Positions 25,312 through 34,996 of a stretch of 64,000 nucleotides of DNA are shown in pieces (position 1 is the first letter of the stretch; each line of letters begins with the position of its first letter). Source of the stretch: Phascolarctobacterium sp. (GTDB lineage Bacteria; Bacillota; Negativicutes; Acidaminococcales; Acidaminococcaceae); contig JAFUKD010000010.1 of assembly GCA_017467905.1 (NCBI GenBank), forward strand, positions 1 through 64,000, in the 5' to 3' direction. A program made the translations under genes and the position numbers. The notes under the pieces are model-generated. The model saw nothing but the letters and a program-made list of their open reading frames with translations. It did not search any database and had not been told where the DNA came from.

Positions 25312-26472
25312 TTATTTTGTTTCTTGGGTATTCAGGTCAGCTTCGGTCATAGGTTGAGGAGCAACCAAAACACCTTGACGCATTTTGCCAACACCTTCAA
25401 CAACCAAGGTTTCTTCGCCGTTCAAGCCGCTGTTAACCATAACCAGACGACCAACATTTTGACCAACGGTTACTTCTTTCATGATAACCTTGTTATCCTC
25501 GCCAACAACGTAAACGAAATTCTTATACATCATTTCAGTTACAGAGCGTTGGGGAATGAGGAGAGCGTTTTCACGAACACCGGCAGTTGCTTGGATGTGA
25601 GCAAACATACCGGGCAATAATTTCTTAGTGGGGTTTTGGAAGGTAGCCTTAATGGTTAAGGTACCGGTATTATCGCTAATGCCGCGGTTAACTTCACTTA
25701 CTTGACCTTTCAAATCATAGGTTTCACCATTTGCCAAAACCGCAGTCAAATTATCCAAGGAAGCACCGCCTTCAGTGGTGGTAGCAGCCAAAGTCAGGTA
25801 TTCCGGTTCAGCAATGCTGAATTTAACGAATACAGGGTCAGTATTGGAAATTTTAGTCAAAGTACCTTGACCTGCAACAACATAGTTGCCAACTTCCAGG
25901 GAAGAAGTGTCTGTGCGACCGGTGAAGGGTGCCACAACATTAGTTTCTTCCATATTAATTTGTGCGTTCAAAAGCAAGCCTTCCATTGCTTTTACAGAAG
26001 CGCGGGCTTGGTCGCGGGCAGTTACTGCGTTATCCATCATTTGTTTGGAAACAGCATTCTGCTCGTACAATTTAGTGTAACGTTCTGCGTCCATTTCAGC
26101 ATTTGCCAAATTAGCGCGAGCACTTGCCAAATTACCTTCTGCACTCAACAGATTTGCCTGATAAGTGCGCGGGTCAATCTTATACAGAACTTGTCCTTCT
26201 TGTACGGTATCGCCGCCTTTAAAATATTTACCCACGATTTGACCGGTAACCTGCGGGCTCAAAGTCATTTCTTGGGTAGCTTCAACAAAGCCAGTGTAAT
26301 CATACACAATCGGGGTAGTGCGGGTGATTACCTTCATGGTTTTAACCAAAGTGGCTTGAGGTCCAGCTTGCTGCTCTTTTTTTGCACAACCGGCAACTGT
26401 CAAAATCATAGTTGCCGCCATAGCCGCCGCTAAAGCTTTCTTAGCATGGCGAGAGCGGATAAAACTAAACAT
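25312..26472 (-). CDS. RND efflux periplasmic adaptor (AcrA family lipoprotein)
   Basis: A 386-residue membrane fusion protein. A signal peptide ends in the lipobox TVAGC, so Cys29 is probably lipidated. The lipoyl halves (QEGQVLYKIDPRTYQ and VVAPFTGRTDTS), the coiled coil between them, and the barrel and membrane-proximal domains (LIPQRSV) follow in order. It is the first gene of the pump operon, behind a consensus promoter. Confidence 0.94.
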   Translation of the reverse strand: MFSFIRSRHAKKALAAAMAATMILTVAGCAKKEQQAGPQATLVKTMKVITRTTPIVYDYTGFVEATQEMTLSPQVTGQIVGKYFKGGDTVQEGQVLYKIDPRTYQANLLSAEGNLASARANLANAEMDAERYTKLYEQNAVSKQMMDNAVTARDQARASVKAMEGLLLNAQINMEETNVVAPFTGRTDTSSLEVGNYVVAGQGTLTKISNTDPVFVKFSIAEPEYLTLAATTTEGGASLDNLTAVLANGETYDLKGQVSEVNRGISDNTGTLTIKATFQNPTKKLLPGMFAHIQATAGVRENALLIPQRSVTEMMYKNFVYVVGEDNKVIMKEVTVGQNVGRLVMVNSGLNGEETLVVEGVGKMRQGVLVAPQPMTEADLNTQETK

Positions 26473-26546
26473 ATAAAATCCTCCTTCGCATATACAAAAG
26501 ACTAAACCCCCAAAAGGGGATAATAAGCCAGTTTCAGAATAATACT

Positions 26547-26575
26547 ATTATAAATGAGCAAATTTATAAAATCAA
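26547..26575 (-). promoter_or_regulatory. Promoter of the RND efflux operon
   Basis: On the minus strand TTGATT (26570-26575) and TATAAT (26547-26552) are 17 bases apart, about 75 bases ahead of the adaptor ATG. Confidence 0.8.
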
Positions 26576-26644
26576 ACTCTTTCTCGATTGATTAAACCTA
26601 TTTTACTTAGAAATTCTCTTTATTTCATCAGTTTTTGAAATTTG

Positions 26645-26660
26645 CTGACTGGTCAGTCAG
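26645..26660. promoter_or_regulatory. TetR-type palindrome upstream of the RND operon
   Basis: CTGACTG-GT-CAGTCAG is a perfect 7-bp inverted repeat that resembles operators of TetR-family efflux repressors. It overlaps the last codons of the upstream gene and lies about 70 bases ahead of the -35 box, so control could be indirect. No tetR gene is in the window. Confidence 0.4.
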
Positions 26661-27924
26661 AATTCTTGGAAATCCAGTGCTGCTTCTTGATAAACTTATG
26701 CAGATTCCCTAAAGCAAAACCGGAAACCTCTTCTTTGCCACAGACATTTTCCAAAAAGAAAATTTTATCTTCCTTTATGTACCACTCTCTGGGCAAGCCT
26801 TCACTGAAATCAAGATTCTTATTATTGTTCAACAGGTTCAACAGCTTATACAAATCATCCTGACTGGTATCGAGGATGTCTTCAATCTTAATCACCTTAC
26901 CCGTAGGAACATCAAGATGCACATTATGATGAACAAAGCTATTTTTACCGCTAATCAGCTGCAGACTTAAAAGATAGGGGCTTGTAACCGCTACGTTAAA
27001 GGCTACATCTGCTTCACCACGGTAAAACCTTGCAAGATACGGTTCAGTTTCCTTCATTAATAATGTGTTTACCTCATTTTGTAATTGAGGATTATTTTTA
27101 TAAACCACCATGGGGTATGTAGCTTCGCCGCCGGGAAGTACAAGCTTGCGTGGCAGCACGCAGTAATCTTCTGCATCCACTCCGTCGTTGATAGTATTGT
27201 TCTTACCACTGCTTGCCAGCATAATAGTATACTTGCCGGTCTTCCACTGCTCCTTACCGTCAAGCTCCTGTAATTTCCAAACAGCACCCACATCTGCCAA
27301 AACTTTTTTATCTGCGATGATGCTTTGAGTTGTCAAAAGCTCTTCCTTACCGTCACCATCCAAATCATGGGCAACCATGGAACTCAAACCGCTATACGCA
27401 GGCGCTTTGCCACGACGGGTAATTTGCTCCAGCATATCATAGTCCAGCTCCACCTTATGGGTTTTGCCATCTGCCATGGTTACGTCAATGGCATCTCCAT
27501 CCCATTCAGTACGTTTAATTACACCAAAGTTATCCGTATCAGCGAAAACCTCTTTTACTTTTTTAGTATTCTTAAAATCTAAAAGCAAGAACTCCCTGCC
27601 AACACGCCAGCTACCGCGCCCAATGGAAAGCAAAATATTTTTATCGCCCTCTTTTAGCTGCACTGCTTCTAAAAAACAATTATACCCACCATTTATAGAT
27701 GGCTTATAGGCCGTAATGATTTTCTCATCAGCATCCTTCATCAGTAACAGCAGGTCATCAGCATAGCCACCAGAAAGCTTTTCTCCCCACAATTCAAAAT
27801 TAACCTGTGCACCATTTTGTTCAGCTTCCAGCTTTGCTAACTGCAAACGTTCTGCGGCAGCGGATTGCACGCCACAGCACAGCAGGCACAGCATTGCCAA
27901 GATAGTTTTTATTTTACCGGTCAT
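26653..27924 (-). CDS. Exported protein with EF-hand-like loop and DUF3298-like C-terminus
   Basis: A 423-residue protein with a clear signal peptide (MTGKIKTILAMLCLLCCGVQSAAA). At about residues 190-200 there is a calcium-loop-like HDLDGDGKEELL, as in FG-GAP/dockerin-type repeats. The last ~150 residues, with HLDVPTGKVIKIEDILD and KIFFLENV, resemble the DUF3298/RsiV-type extracytoplasmic domain. It has a strong GGAAGGAG site. It probably acts in the envelope; no enzyme motif is visible and the function is unknown. Confidence 0.6.
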   Translation of the reverse strand: MTGKIKTILAMLCLLCCGVQSAAAERLQLAKLEAEQNGAQVNFELWGEKLSGGYADDLLLLMKDADEKIITAYKPSINGGYNCFLEAVQLKEGDKNILLSIGRGSWRVGREFLLLDFKNTKKVKEVFADTDNFGVIKRTEWDGDAIDVTMADGKTHKVELDYDMLEQITRRGKAPAYSGLSSMVAHDLDGDGKEELLTTQSIIADKKVLADVGAVWKLQELDGKEQWKTGKYTIMLASSGKNNTINDGVDAEDYCVLPRKLVLPGGEATYPMVVYKNNPQLQNEVNTLLMKETEPYLARFYRGEADVAFNVAVTSPYLLSLQLISGKNSFVHHNVHLDVPTGKVIKIEDILDTSQDDLYKLLNLLNNNKNLDFSEGLPREWYIKEDKIFFLENVCGKEEVSGFALGNLHKFIKKQHWISKNSD

Positions 27925-28075
27925 AAGACACGCTCCTTCCCAAATGCTACTAACATTATATCACCAGCGCACAAGTATATGATAGACGAAAGGCTTTCAT
28001 ATACTATAATTTGCATTCTTTTAAAATTTTCATACGGCAATTTTTACAAAGTTCGTGCAAGCACTCTCTATAAAC

Positions 28076-28131
28076 AAAAAGAAGCAACAAACGCTTTGCT
28101 AATCTACTTGCAACGCACCTATTGCTTCTTT
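28076..28131 (-). terminator. Probable terminator of the methylmalonyl-CoA mutase operon
   Basis: AAGAAGCAA and TTGCTTCTT form the stem, with a long loop. On the minus strand a TTTTTGTTTAT run follows. It lies shortly after the last small gene of the operon. Confidence 0.6.
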
Positions 28132-28156
28132 CGGTTTATACACATCCAAAAAATTA

Positions 28157-28447
28157 TTAACCTTCACTCAAAGTATCCCACAAGAGCAAAATATTATTGC
28201 CTATTTCGGCATAAAACTTAATGCCTTCATCCTTAGCATCCCAGGCTACGTGCATGGCACTATTTACACTCCCATACTTTTCATTAAAGCTCTTTTCCAT
28301 TTCAGAAGAGAATTTAACAAAAAGCATCATATTATATCGTTTGAATCTTTCATCAACAATTACATAATGACTATCTAAAACTTTTACATTATATTTATTC
28401 TCAATTAACTCCAATAAGCCTTGAGGTACCTTTTTAAAACTTTCCAT
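28157..28447 (-). CDS. Small hypothetical protein (96 aa) after meaB
   Basis: The ATG at 28447 (MESFKKVPQGLLELIENKY) has an AAGGAG site; the frame reaches further up but without one. The product is a soluble alpha/beta protein with no cysteine or membrane segment. It ends the mutA-mutB-meaB operon, where some relatives carry methylmalonyl-CoA epimerase, but it lacks epimerase motifs. I do not recognise the family. Confidence 0.55.
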   Translation of the reverse strand: MESFKKVPQGLLELIENKYNVKVLDSHYVIVDERFKRYNMMLFVKFSSEMEKSFNEKYGSVNSAMHVAWDAKDEGIKFYAEIGNNILLLWDTLSEG

Positions 28448-28497
28448 TATATTCTCCTTAAGAAAACAGGCGTAACGTGAAGCTACGCCTGTAAGAA

Positions 28498-29679
28498 TCA
28501 TTTAATCTCAAAAACAGAAGCTGTGTTTTGTTTTTCACCAACAAACTGCGAATTTGAAAACTTCTCTATCAACTGCCTTACTGCCATGGTAGCAGAAAGC
28601 TGACCTTTGACAACCTCTTCTTCAATATTATCCTTGCATCCCATAATAACAGGAGAACGATAGAATAAATTATGAAGATGCTCCTCAACCATAGAGTAAA
28701 CCCAAGAAAGAGTTTGTTGTTTTCTACGTTCTGCAAGCACACCATTGTCCCAGCCTTGTTTCATAAAGACTTCAATGACATCATGCCACAGTTCCATGAT
28801 ACCTGCACCTGTGTAAGCAGAACAAGTGTAAGCATGAGTAGTCCAATTTTCGGTTGCTTGGCGCAAAAAGTACAATATTCTTTCGTACTCCGTCTTGGTA
28901 ACTAACGCCCGTTGCTTATTGTCGCCATCTGCTTTGTTAACGACAATAGCGTCAGCCAATTCCATTACGCCTTTCTTCATACCTTGCAGTTCGTCACCAG
29001 CACCAGTGAGAACAACTAACAAGAAGAAGTCTACCATTGAACGTACTGTGGTTTCACTTTGTCCTACACCAACAGTTTCTACCAATATAGTATCGTAGCC
29101 GGCTGCTTCGCATAAAAGCAAAGTTTCTCTACTCTTACGAGTTAACCCACCCAAGGTTCCACCGGAGGGAGATGGACGCACAAAGGCATTTGGTTCACGA
29201 GATAAATGTTCCATACGAGTTTTATCGCCTAAAATACTACCTTTAGTAACAGTACTGGACGGGTCAACTGCAAGAACTGCTACTTTATGACCAATCCTGC
29301 ACAAATTAGTTCCTAAAGCTTCTATAAAAGTAGACTTACCTGCACCGGGGACACCGGTAATGCCTACGCGAGTAGACTTACCGGTATACGGCAACAGTTT
29401 TTGAATAACTTGTTGTGCAATTTCAAAGTGAGCTGCAGCATTACTTTCTACAAGAGTAATCGCTCTTGATAGAATAGCACGGTCACCGTTCAGCACCCCC
29501 TCAACGTAATCATCAACGTCAAGGATGCGACGCCTTACAACAGGCACCACCTTATCTTTTTTGTTTACAACAACACCAGGAGTACCTTCATGACCACCTT
29601 CAACGCCATACATTACCCGGCAAGCAAATTTGCTGTCGTCTTTTTCAGGCACCCAAGAAGGTTTATATGTTTCAGTCAT
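28498..29679 (-). CDS. meaB: Methylmalonyl-CoA mutase-associated GTPase MeaB
   Basis: A 393-residue G3E-type P-loop GTPase that protects and reloads the cobalamin cofactor of the mutase. Walker A GVPGAGKST (about 109-117), the switch motif ETVGVGQSE and the guanine-binding NKAD are present. About 45 residues precede the usual MeaB start (MTETYKPSWVPEKDDSKFA), an N-terminal extension. The start codon almost touches the mutB stop, which indicates coupled translation. Confidence 0.94.
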   Translation of the reverse strand: MTETYKPSWVPEKDDSKFACRVMYGVEGGHEGTPGVVVNKKDKVVPVVRRRILDVDDYVEGVLNGDRAILSRAITLVESNAAAHFEIAQQVIQKLLPYTGKSTRVGITGVPGAGKSTFIEALGTNLCRIGHKVAVLAVDPSSTVTKGSILGDKTRMEHLSREPNAFVRPSPSGGTLGGLTRKSRETLLLCEAAGYDTILVETVGVGQSETTVRSMVDFFLLVVLTGAGDELQGMKKGVMELADAIVVNKADGDNKQRALVTKTEYERILYFLRQATENWTTHAYTCSAYTGAGIMELWHDVIEVFMKQGWDNGVLAERRKQQTLSWVYSMVEEHLHNLFYRSPVIMGCKDNIEEEVVKGQLSATMAVRQLIEKFSNSQFVGEKQNTASVFEIK

Positions 29680-29680
29680 T

Positions 29681-31873
29681 TTAATCTTCTAAGCCTAAAC
29701 GTTTGTTAAGCTCTTCCAAAACTTTTTTAGCGCAAACAGGAATGATGGTGCCGGGGCCAAAAATTGCTGCTGCACCGTGTTCATAGAGGAAGTCATAGTC
29801 TTGAGCGGGAATTACGCCGCCAATAACAACCATGATATCTTCACGACCACGTTTTTTGAGTTCTTCAACAAGTTGCGGCATAAGAGTCTTATGACCTGCA
29901 GCCAAACTACTCATACCAACAATATGTACGTCATTATCTACAGCGTCTTGTGCTGCTTCTTCCGGAGTTTGGAACAAAGGACCGATATCTACGTCATAGC
30001 CCATATCTGCGAAGGCAGTAGCAATAACTTTTGCACCACGGTCATGACCGTCTTGACCCATCTTAGCGATAAAGATACGCGGACGACGACCTTCTTTTTC
30101 TTCAAACTTGTCAGTCATAGAACGAACTTCTTTGATAACATCTTCGTCAGCAAATTCGCTACTATACACACCGGAGATAGAACGGATAATTGCTTTATGG
30201 CGACCACAAACTTTTTCAACAGCATCAGAAATTTCACCTTTAGAAGCACGAGCACGAGCAGCTTCAACTGCGAGTTCAAGCAAGTTGCCTTCGCCAGTTT
30301 CCATAGCGTGGGTAATTGCATTCAAGCAACGACGAACTTTATCGTTATCACGATTTGCACGCAATTTTTTGAGTCGTTCAATTTGCGCCAAACGAACTGC
30401 AGTATTGTCTACTTCCAGAATATCCAGCGGATCTTCTTTTTCCAAACGATAATCGTTAACGCCAACAATCATTTCTTCGCCAGAGTCAATATGTGCTTGA
30501 CGACGAGCAGCAGCTTCTTCAATACGCATCTTCGGCAGGCCGGTATCAATTGCTTTTGCCATACCACCAAGCTCTTCAACTTCTTGGATATGTGCCCAAG
30601 CTTTTCTGATAAGTTGATTGGTGAGGTATTCTACATAGTAGGAACCGCCCCACGGGTCAATAACTTTGCAAACTTGAGTTTCATCTTGAATATAAAGTTG
30701 GGTATTACGAGCGATACGAGCAGAGAAGTCTGTCGGCAACGCAATTGCTTCGTCAAGTGCGTTAGTATGCAAGGATTGGGTGTGACCCAACGCAGCAGCC
30801 ATCGCTTCAATACAAGTACGAGTAATATTATTGAAGGGATCTTGTTCGGTAAGGCTCCAACCGGAAGTTTGTGAGTGAGTGCGCAACGCCATGGATTTAG
30901 CTTTTTTAGGATTAAAGCTATTAACAATCTTAGCCCACAGCATGCGACCTGCACGCATTTTTGCAATTTCCATAAAGTAGTTTTTGCCCATTGCCCAGAA
31001 GAAGGAAAGACGCGGAGCAAATTGGTCAATTGTCAGACCGTGTTCAGTACCAGTTCTCAAGTATTCCAAACCGTCAGCAAGAGTATAGCCCAATTCGATA
31101 TCCGCAGTCGCACCAGCTTCTTGCATGTGATAGCCGGAAATAGAAATGCTGTTGAACTTGGGCATATATTTAGAGGTGTATTCAAAAATATCACCGATGA
31201 TACGCATAGAAGCAGAAGGCGGATAAATGTAGGTGTTGCGCACCATAAATTCTTTCAAAATATCATTTTGAATAGTACCAGCCATTACAGATTTATCTAC
31301 GCCTTGTTCTTCGCCTGCAAGAATGTAGAACGCCATTACCGGCAAAACCGCACCGTTCATGGTCATAGATACGGACATTTGATCCAAAGGAATACCGGAG
31401 AACAAGATTTCCATATCAAGAATGGAGTCTACTGCTACACCGGCTTTACCAACGTCACCTACAACACGAGGATGGTCAGAGTCATAACCACGGTGAGTAG
31501 CCAAGTCGAACGCAATGGACAAACCTTTTTGCCCAGCAGCCAAGTTACGACGATAGAACGCATTAGATTCTTCCGCAGTGGAGAAACCTGCGTATTGACG
31601 AACAGTCCAAGGTTTAGTTACGTACATTGTGGAATAAGGACCACGCAAAAACGGAGGAATACCTGCCATATAGTTCAAGTGGTTGCAATCAGCATAAGCA
31701 CTTGCATCATACAAAGGAGCTACGTCAATTTGCTCCATGGTGCGGGAAAAGTTTTCTTCAAAAGATTTCCCTGTTTCATTTTTTAATTGAACCTTCCAAG
31801 CATTATAGGCTTCTTCGCCACGCAAATCTACCTGCTGAAAGGGAATCTTTGAAAAATCAGGAATTCTAGACAT
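29681..31873 (-). CDS. mutB: Methylmalonyl-CoA mutase large (catalytic) subunit
   Basis: A 730-residue adenosylcobalamin enzyme interconverting succinyl-CoA and methylmalonyl-CoA. The TIM-barrel half has [22 protein letters not shown]. The C-terminal cobalamin-binding domain has the DxHxxG motif in [13 protein letters not shown] (about 608-620), followed by the GMSSLAAGH loop, so it binds B12 in the base-off form. It lies two bases after mutA. It is the key enzyme of the succinate-propionate route. Confidence 0.97.
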   Translation of the reverse strand: MSRIPDFSKIPFQQVDLRGEEAYNAWKVQLKNETGKSFEENFSRTMEQIDVAPLYDASAYADCNHLNYMAGIPPFLRGPYSTMYVTKPWTVRQYAGFSTAEESNAFYRRNLAAGQKGLSIAFDLATHRGYDSDHPRVVGDVGKAGVAVDSILDMEILFSGIPLDQMSVSMTMNGAVLPVMAFYILAGEEQGVDKSVMAGTIQNDILKEFMVRNTYIYPPSASMRIIGDIFEYTSKYMPKFNSISISGYHMQEAGATADIELGYTLADGLEYLRTGTEHGLTIDQFAPRLSFFWAMGKNYFMEIAKMRAGRMLWAKIVNSFNPKKAKSMALRTHSQTSGWSLTEQDPFNNITRTCIEAMAAALGHTQSLHTNALDEAIALPTDFSARIARNTQLYIQDETQVCKVIDPWGGSYYVEYLTNQLIRKAWAHIQEVEELGGMAKAIDTGLPKMRIEEAAARRQAHIDSGEEMIVGVNDYRLEKEDPLDILEVDNTAVRLAQIERLKKLRANRDNDKVRRCLNAITHAMETGEGNLLELAVEAARARASKGEISDAVEKVCGRHKAIIRSISGVYSSEFADEDVIKEVRSMTDKFEEKEGRRPRIFIAKMGQDGHDRGAKVIATAFADMGYDVDIGPLFQTPEEAAQDAVDNDVHIVGMSSLAAGHKTLMPQLVEELKKRGREDIMVVIGGVIPAQDYDFLYEHGAAAIFGPGTIIPVCAKKVLEELNKRLGLED

Positions 31874-31875
31874 TA

Positions 31876-34068
31876 TCAGAACATCCCCCTTTCTTTTTGC
31901 ATACGGAGAAGGGTTTCATAACAGTTAGATTTAACACTGATATAATCATCCATACCAGCTTCATCACACAAAGCTTTCAGTTCTGCACTGGGAGCACCTG
32001 CCAAGAAAACTTTCATTTCCGGTTTAACTGCTTTTATACCTTTAGTCACAGCAGGAGCAAGTTCCGGATAAGTAACATCAGTGGAGCAAACAATAGCTGC
32101 ATCAGCACCGGATTCCAAGGCTGCCTTAACAGCTTCTTCAACAGTAGAATAACCATCATTATCAGTAAGCACGTTAAACGCAGCTACTTGCATAAAGGAA
32201 GTAACGAAGTCAGCACGTGCTTTATGTTGCGGAATGGGTCCCATTTTGGCCAAGAAGATTTTAACGTTTTCACCTGTTTCCGCTTGGAATTTTTCGGTAC
32301 GCAAACGCAATTCTTCATAACGTTCAGTCCAACGATGAGCCAAAATAGCTTCAATGGTTTCACCTTTAGCTTCGCCGGCAAGAGCAGCATTGATTTCGCC
32401 CATGGTAGCACCGGCAAGCAATGCCTTTTGAGCCATTACCACAAGATAACCAGGTTCGCTTGCATCAACTTTGCCAAGCTCATTCAATACAGCTTCTACA
32501 TATTCGTTATCACGAACTTTTACATTTACACGCAGCGCAGTTTTACGTTCCGCAATAATTTGTTCCATGTTTACAGGATGAGCTTCCAACAAAACTTCCG
32601 TCATATTAGGATACATATTATTACCTACTGCACGATCTTTACGTGTAGCCAAGTTTTTGAAGCGTTGTTCCAAAATTTCTTTGACTGCAGCTTGCACTTT
32701 ACCTTCGGCTAGTGCAGTAACGAGGCCACCATTGTCTTCAATTTCTTGGAATTTTGCCCAAGCTTTTTGAGTAAACTCTTCGGTAAGCGGTTCAATATAC
32801 CAGCTACCACCTGCAGGGTCAACAATTTGAGTAAAGTTGAACTCATTTTGTTCCATGATTTGAATGTTACGAGCAATACGACGAGAGAACTCATCACTAG
32901 GACGAATGCAATGGTCGAAAGGTTGTACATTCATACCATCAATACCACCAACTACCGCAGAGAAAGATTGAGTAGCTGCGCGCAACAGGTTTACATACGG
33001 GTCATACAAGGTTTGACAGAAAGTAGAAGTGCTTACAAACAAGTTTACTTTTTGAGCTTCTTCACAACCACCGCAATTTTTGACGATTTGCTCCCAAATA
33101 GTTTTCAAGCTACGCAATTTAGCAATTTCCATAAAGAAGATTGCGCCAATGCTGAAGTGGAAACGCAAGTGTTTGCAGAAAGTATCTACATCAATACCGC
33201 GCATTTCCATTGCACGCATATAAGTAACTGCTTGATTCATAGCATAAGCAACTTCTTGTACGGAGTTTGCACCACCATTGTGATATACTTCAGCATCAAC
33301 AATAACAGTGCGCAATTCCGGAGCATTCTTTTCAGCCCAAGCAATTGCATGTGCCATATCATCATAATATTCATCCAAAGGTTTTGCCAATTGACCATCT
33401 CTAACCAATTCGCCAATGGGATCAGCTACGATTGCACCATACAATTTAGTCAAAGGCAAACCTTTTCTGTCGCAAACTGCTGCAACTGCAGCCAAAAGTG
33501 CAACATTGGATGCACCCGCATGCAAATTGATTTCGAATTTTTCTAAATCAACTTCTTCCAACATTTTTTCAACGTCAGCCAAAGTAGACAAAGAAACACC
33601 GATATCAGCAATTTCTTTTTCGTCTGCCTTATCAGCATCAATACCTTTACGAGTAGCAGTGTCGAGTACGTTACAAACAGCAGTAGTGCCTTTCGCCAAT
33701 TCGTATCTAATCATAGCATTGGCATCAGCAGGAGTTTTAGCGTCACATTCTTGCGCAATAGTCCAAACTTTACGCAAATAGCCACCTGCATAAGCACCAC
33801 GAAGGTTACTATCTAAACCAGGATAGGTTTGATTATGAGTAAGACCTTCTTGCTCTTCCATTCTGTAAATGGGCTCGAAGGTAATTCCCTCATAAGTTTT
33901 AGTAAACATACTTTTTTCAAAAGAGCCACCTTTTAACGCATTTACTACCTCTTGCTTCCACTCTTCATAAGTGGGAGGATTGAATTCGCTAAAATCAACA
34001 GGAGGAAGTTCTTTTTCTACCAGTTCTTCCTGCTGTACATTTTCTTCAAGCATTTTATCTTGTTCCAT
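31876..34068 (-). CDS. mutA: Methylmalonyl-CoA mutase small subunit
   Basis: A 730-residue partner of MutB. The ATG at 34068 ([16 protein letters not shown]) is chosen because GAAAGG lies at the right distance; the ATG at 34077 overlaps that site. The C-terminal domain keeps the fold but has [15 protein letters not shown] where the large subunit has the cobalamin-ligating histidine, so it should not bind B12, as known for MutA. It heads the operon behind a leader of about 650 bases. Confidence 0.95.
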   Translation of the reverse strand: MEQDKMLEENVQQEELVEKELPPVDFSEFNPPTYEEWKQEVVNALKGGSFEKSMFTKTYEGITFEPIYRMEEQEGLTHNQTYPGLDSNLRGAYAGGYLRKVWTIAQECDAKTPADANAMIRYELAKGTTAVCNVLDTATRKGIDADKADEKEIADIGVSLSTLADVEKMLEEVDLEKFEINLHAGASNVALLAAVAAVCDRKGLPLTKLYGAIVADPIGELVRDGQLAKPLDEYYDDMAHAIAWAEKNAPELRTVIVDAEVYHNGGANSVQEVAYAMNQAVTYMRAMEMRGIDVDTFCKHLRFHFSIGAIFFMEIAKLRSLKTIWEQIVKNCGGCEEAQKVNLFVSTSTFCQTLYDPYVNLLRAATQSFSAVVGGIDGMNVQPFDHCIRPSDEFSRRIARNIQIMEQNEFNFTQIVDPAGGSWYIEPLTEEFTQKAWAKFQEIEDNGGLVTALAEGKVQAAVKEILEQRFKNLATRKDRAVGNNMYPNMTEVLLEAHPVNMEQIIAERKTALRVNVKVRDNEYVEAVLNELGKVDASEPGYLVVMAQKALLAGATMGEINAALAGEAKGETIEAILAHRWTERYEELRLRTEKFQAETGENVKIFLAKMGPIPQHKARADFVTSFMQVAAFNVLTDNDGYSTVEEAVKAALESGADAAIVCSTDVTYPELAPAVTKGIKAVKPEMKVFLAGAPSAELKALCDEAGMDDYISVKSNCYETLLRMQKERGMF

Positions 34069-34207
34069 ATACGGCATCCTTTCTTTTTTAAGTTTGGGGT
34101 GCTGTATTTATTCACCTCCTATTCATTTTATATTTCTATCTATAGCAGAATGGTTCGAGTACCTCCTACCTAAACTGCGAAGATCCCTCCTGCACAACAA
34201 ACAAAAG

Positions 34208-34233
34208 CCATCACGAATATGGTGATGGCTGAA
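34208..34233 (-). terminator. Intrinsic terminator in the mut leader
   Basis: AGCCATCAC pairs with GTGATGGCT, followed on the minus strand by TTTTGTTTGTTG. It lies between the riboswitch and mutA, so riboswitch transcripts must read through it to reach the operon. Confidence 0.75.
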
Positions 34234-34241
34234 TTTACTAT

Positions 34242-34267
34242 TATGGTAGCGCACCCCACGCTACCAT
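34242..34267 (-). other. Stem-loop just upstream of the mut-leader terminator
   Basis: ATGGTAGCG pairs with CGCTACCAT around CACCCCA. It is separate from the terminator hairpin eight bases further on and may stabilise the RNA or take part in an alternative fold. Confidence 0.5.
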
Positions 34268-34269
34268 AA

Positions 34270-34550
34270 CAATGTGAGGAGAAAGGAAATATTAACCTAA
34301 CAATTAAGGAAAATTTTCAGAATAGCATTTAATACGGTGTGTCCAGCACCGAACAAGTTTTAATGAACGAATATTTTGTGACTACTCCTCTAAAGTCAGC
34401 CATCTTTTGACAACAGGCATAGAAACAAGAAGCCGTTTTTCTAGCACAGGACATCCCATTGCTACAAAAACGGCAGTATATCAGAAAATAAGCACATTAC
34501 AAATGCGCGCATTCTTAAACATATCTCCCCGTCTATCGCAGGTCAAACGA
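34270..34550 (-). other. Uncharacterised part of the mut leader
   Basis: This stretch between riboswitch and terminator has no ORF with a good ribosome site. It holds a long imperfect stem: GCCGTTTTT-C-TAGCA (34431-34445) with TGCTA-C-AAAAACGGC (34459-34473). It also holds a CGGTG/CACCG hairpin near 34340. It could be a regulated small RNA or part of the expression platform. Confidence 0.45.
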
Positions 34551-34554
34551 TGTG

Positions 34555-34706
34555 TGTTTTACAGGCAATTCTTCTGACTCAGACTCATTGCTCACTTCGC
34601 CTTCCCAGTTTCCCAGTGACATCTTGAAGCTCGCTCTTCTTTACAGCGACGGGATCGTGTCGGGCTTACACCGACTTCCTTATTAAGCTTACGCACCTGT
34701 AACATT
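34555..34706 (-). promoter_or_regulatory. Cobalamin (adenosylcobalamin-type) riboswitch
   Basis: On the minus strand the conserved parts occur in order: ACAGGTGCGTAAGC, AGGAAGTCGGTGTAAGCCCG with GACACGATCCCGTCGC, then the B12-box region (CACTGGGAAACTGGGAAGGC) and GAGTCAGAAGAATTGCCTGT, which closes the outer stem. It senses cobalamin. It points toward mutA, whose product uses that cofactor. Confidence 0.93.
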
Positions 34707-34727
34707 CAATATAAACTTGTTATCTTA

Positions 34728-34756
34728 ATAGTAACTCTTACCATTTATTTTGTCAA
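34728..34756 (-). promoter_or_regulatory. Promoter of the riboswitch-mut leader
   Basis: On the minus strand a perfect TTGACA (34751-34756) and TACTAT (34728-34733) are 17 bases apart, ending about 20 bases before the riboswitch. Confidence 0.88.
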
Positions 34757-34996
34757 CTCTTTTAAAATAAAGTTCACAATGTATTCTTGTATACTTTTTG
34801 TTTTCAACCTCAGTCTCAAAACGTTTCATCCGTTATATTTTGCAGTCTTTTAAAATTTTTATGCAGTGAATTTCACAAACAGCTTATCCTACAGCTCTAA
34901 AAATTATTATGTGTAACGATACACTCCACAAATAAAGATACACGCCCTACAGCGAATCTCTTTTAGAGAACACTGCAAGACGTGCTTTAATTTTAA

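Noticed and set aside
28157-28447. Methylmalonyl-CoA epimerase at the end of the mut operon
   Set aside because: The protein lacks the glyoxalase-fold metal residues and start (IDHIGIAV-like) of the epimerase, so it is left as hypothetical.
34078-34225. Leader peptides suggested by several AGGAGG-like sites before mutA
   Set aside because: The sites are followed by stops or overlap the mutA start; no frame looks coding. They may affect mutA translation but are not called as genes.
34555-34706. A short protein-coding gene over the riboswitch
   Set aside because: No start codon with ribosome site; all conserved positions are explained by the cobalamin aptamer.
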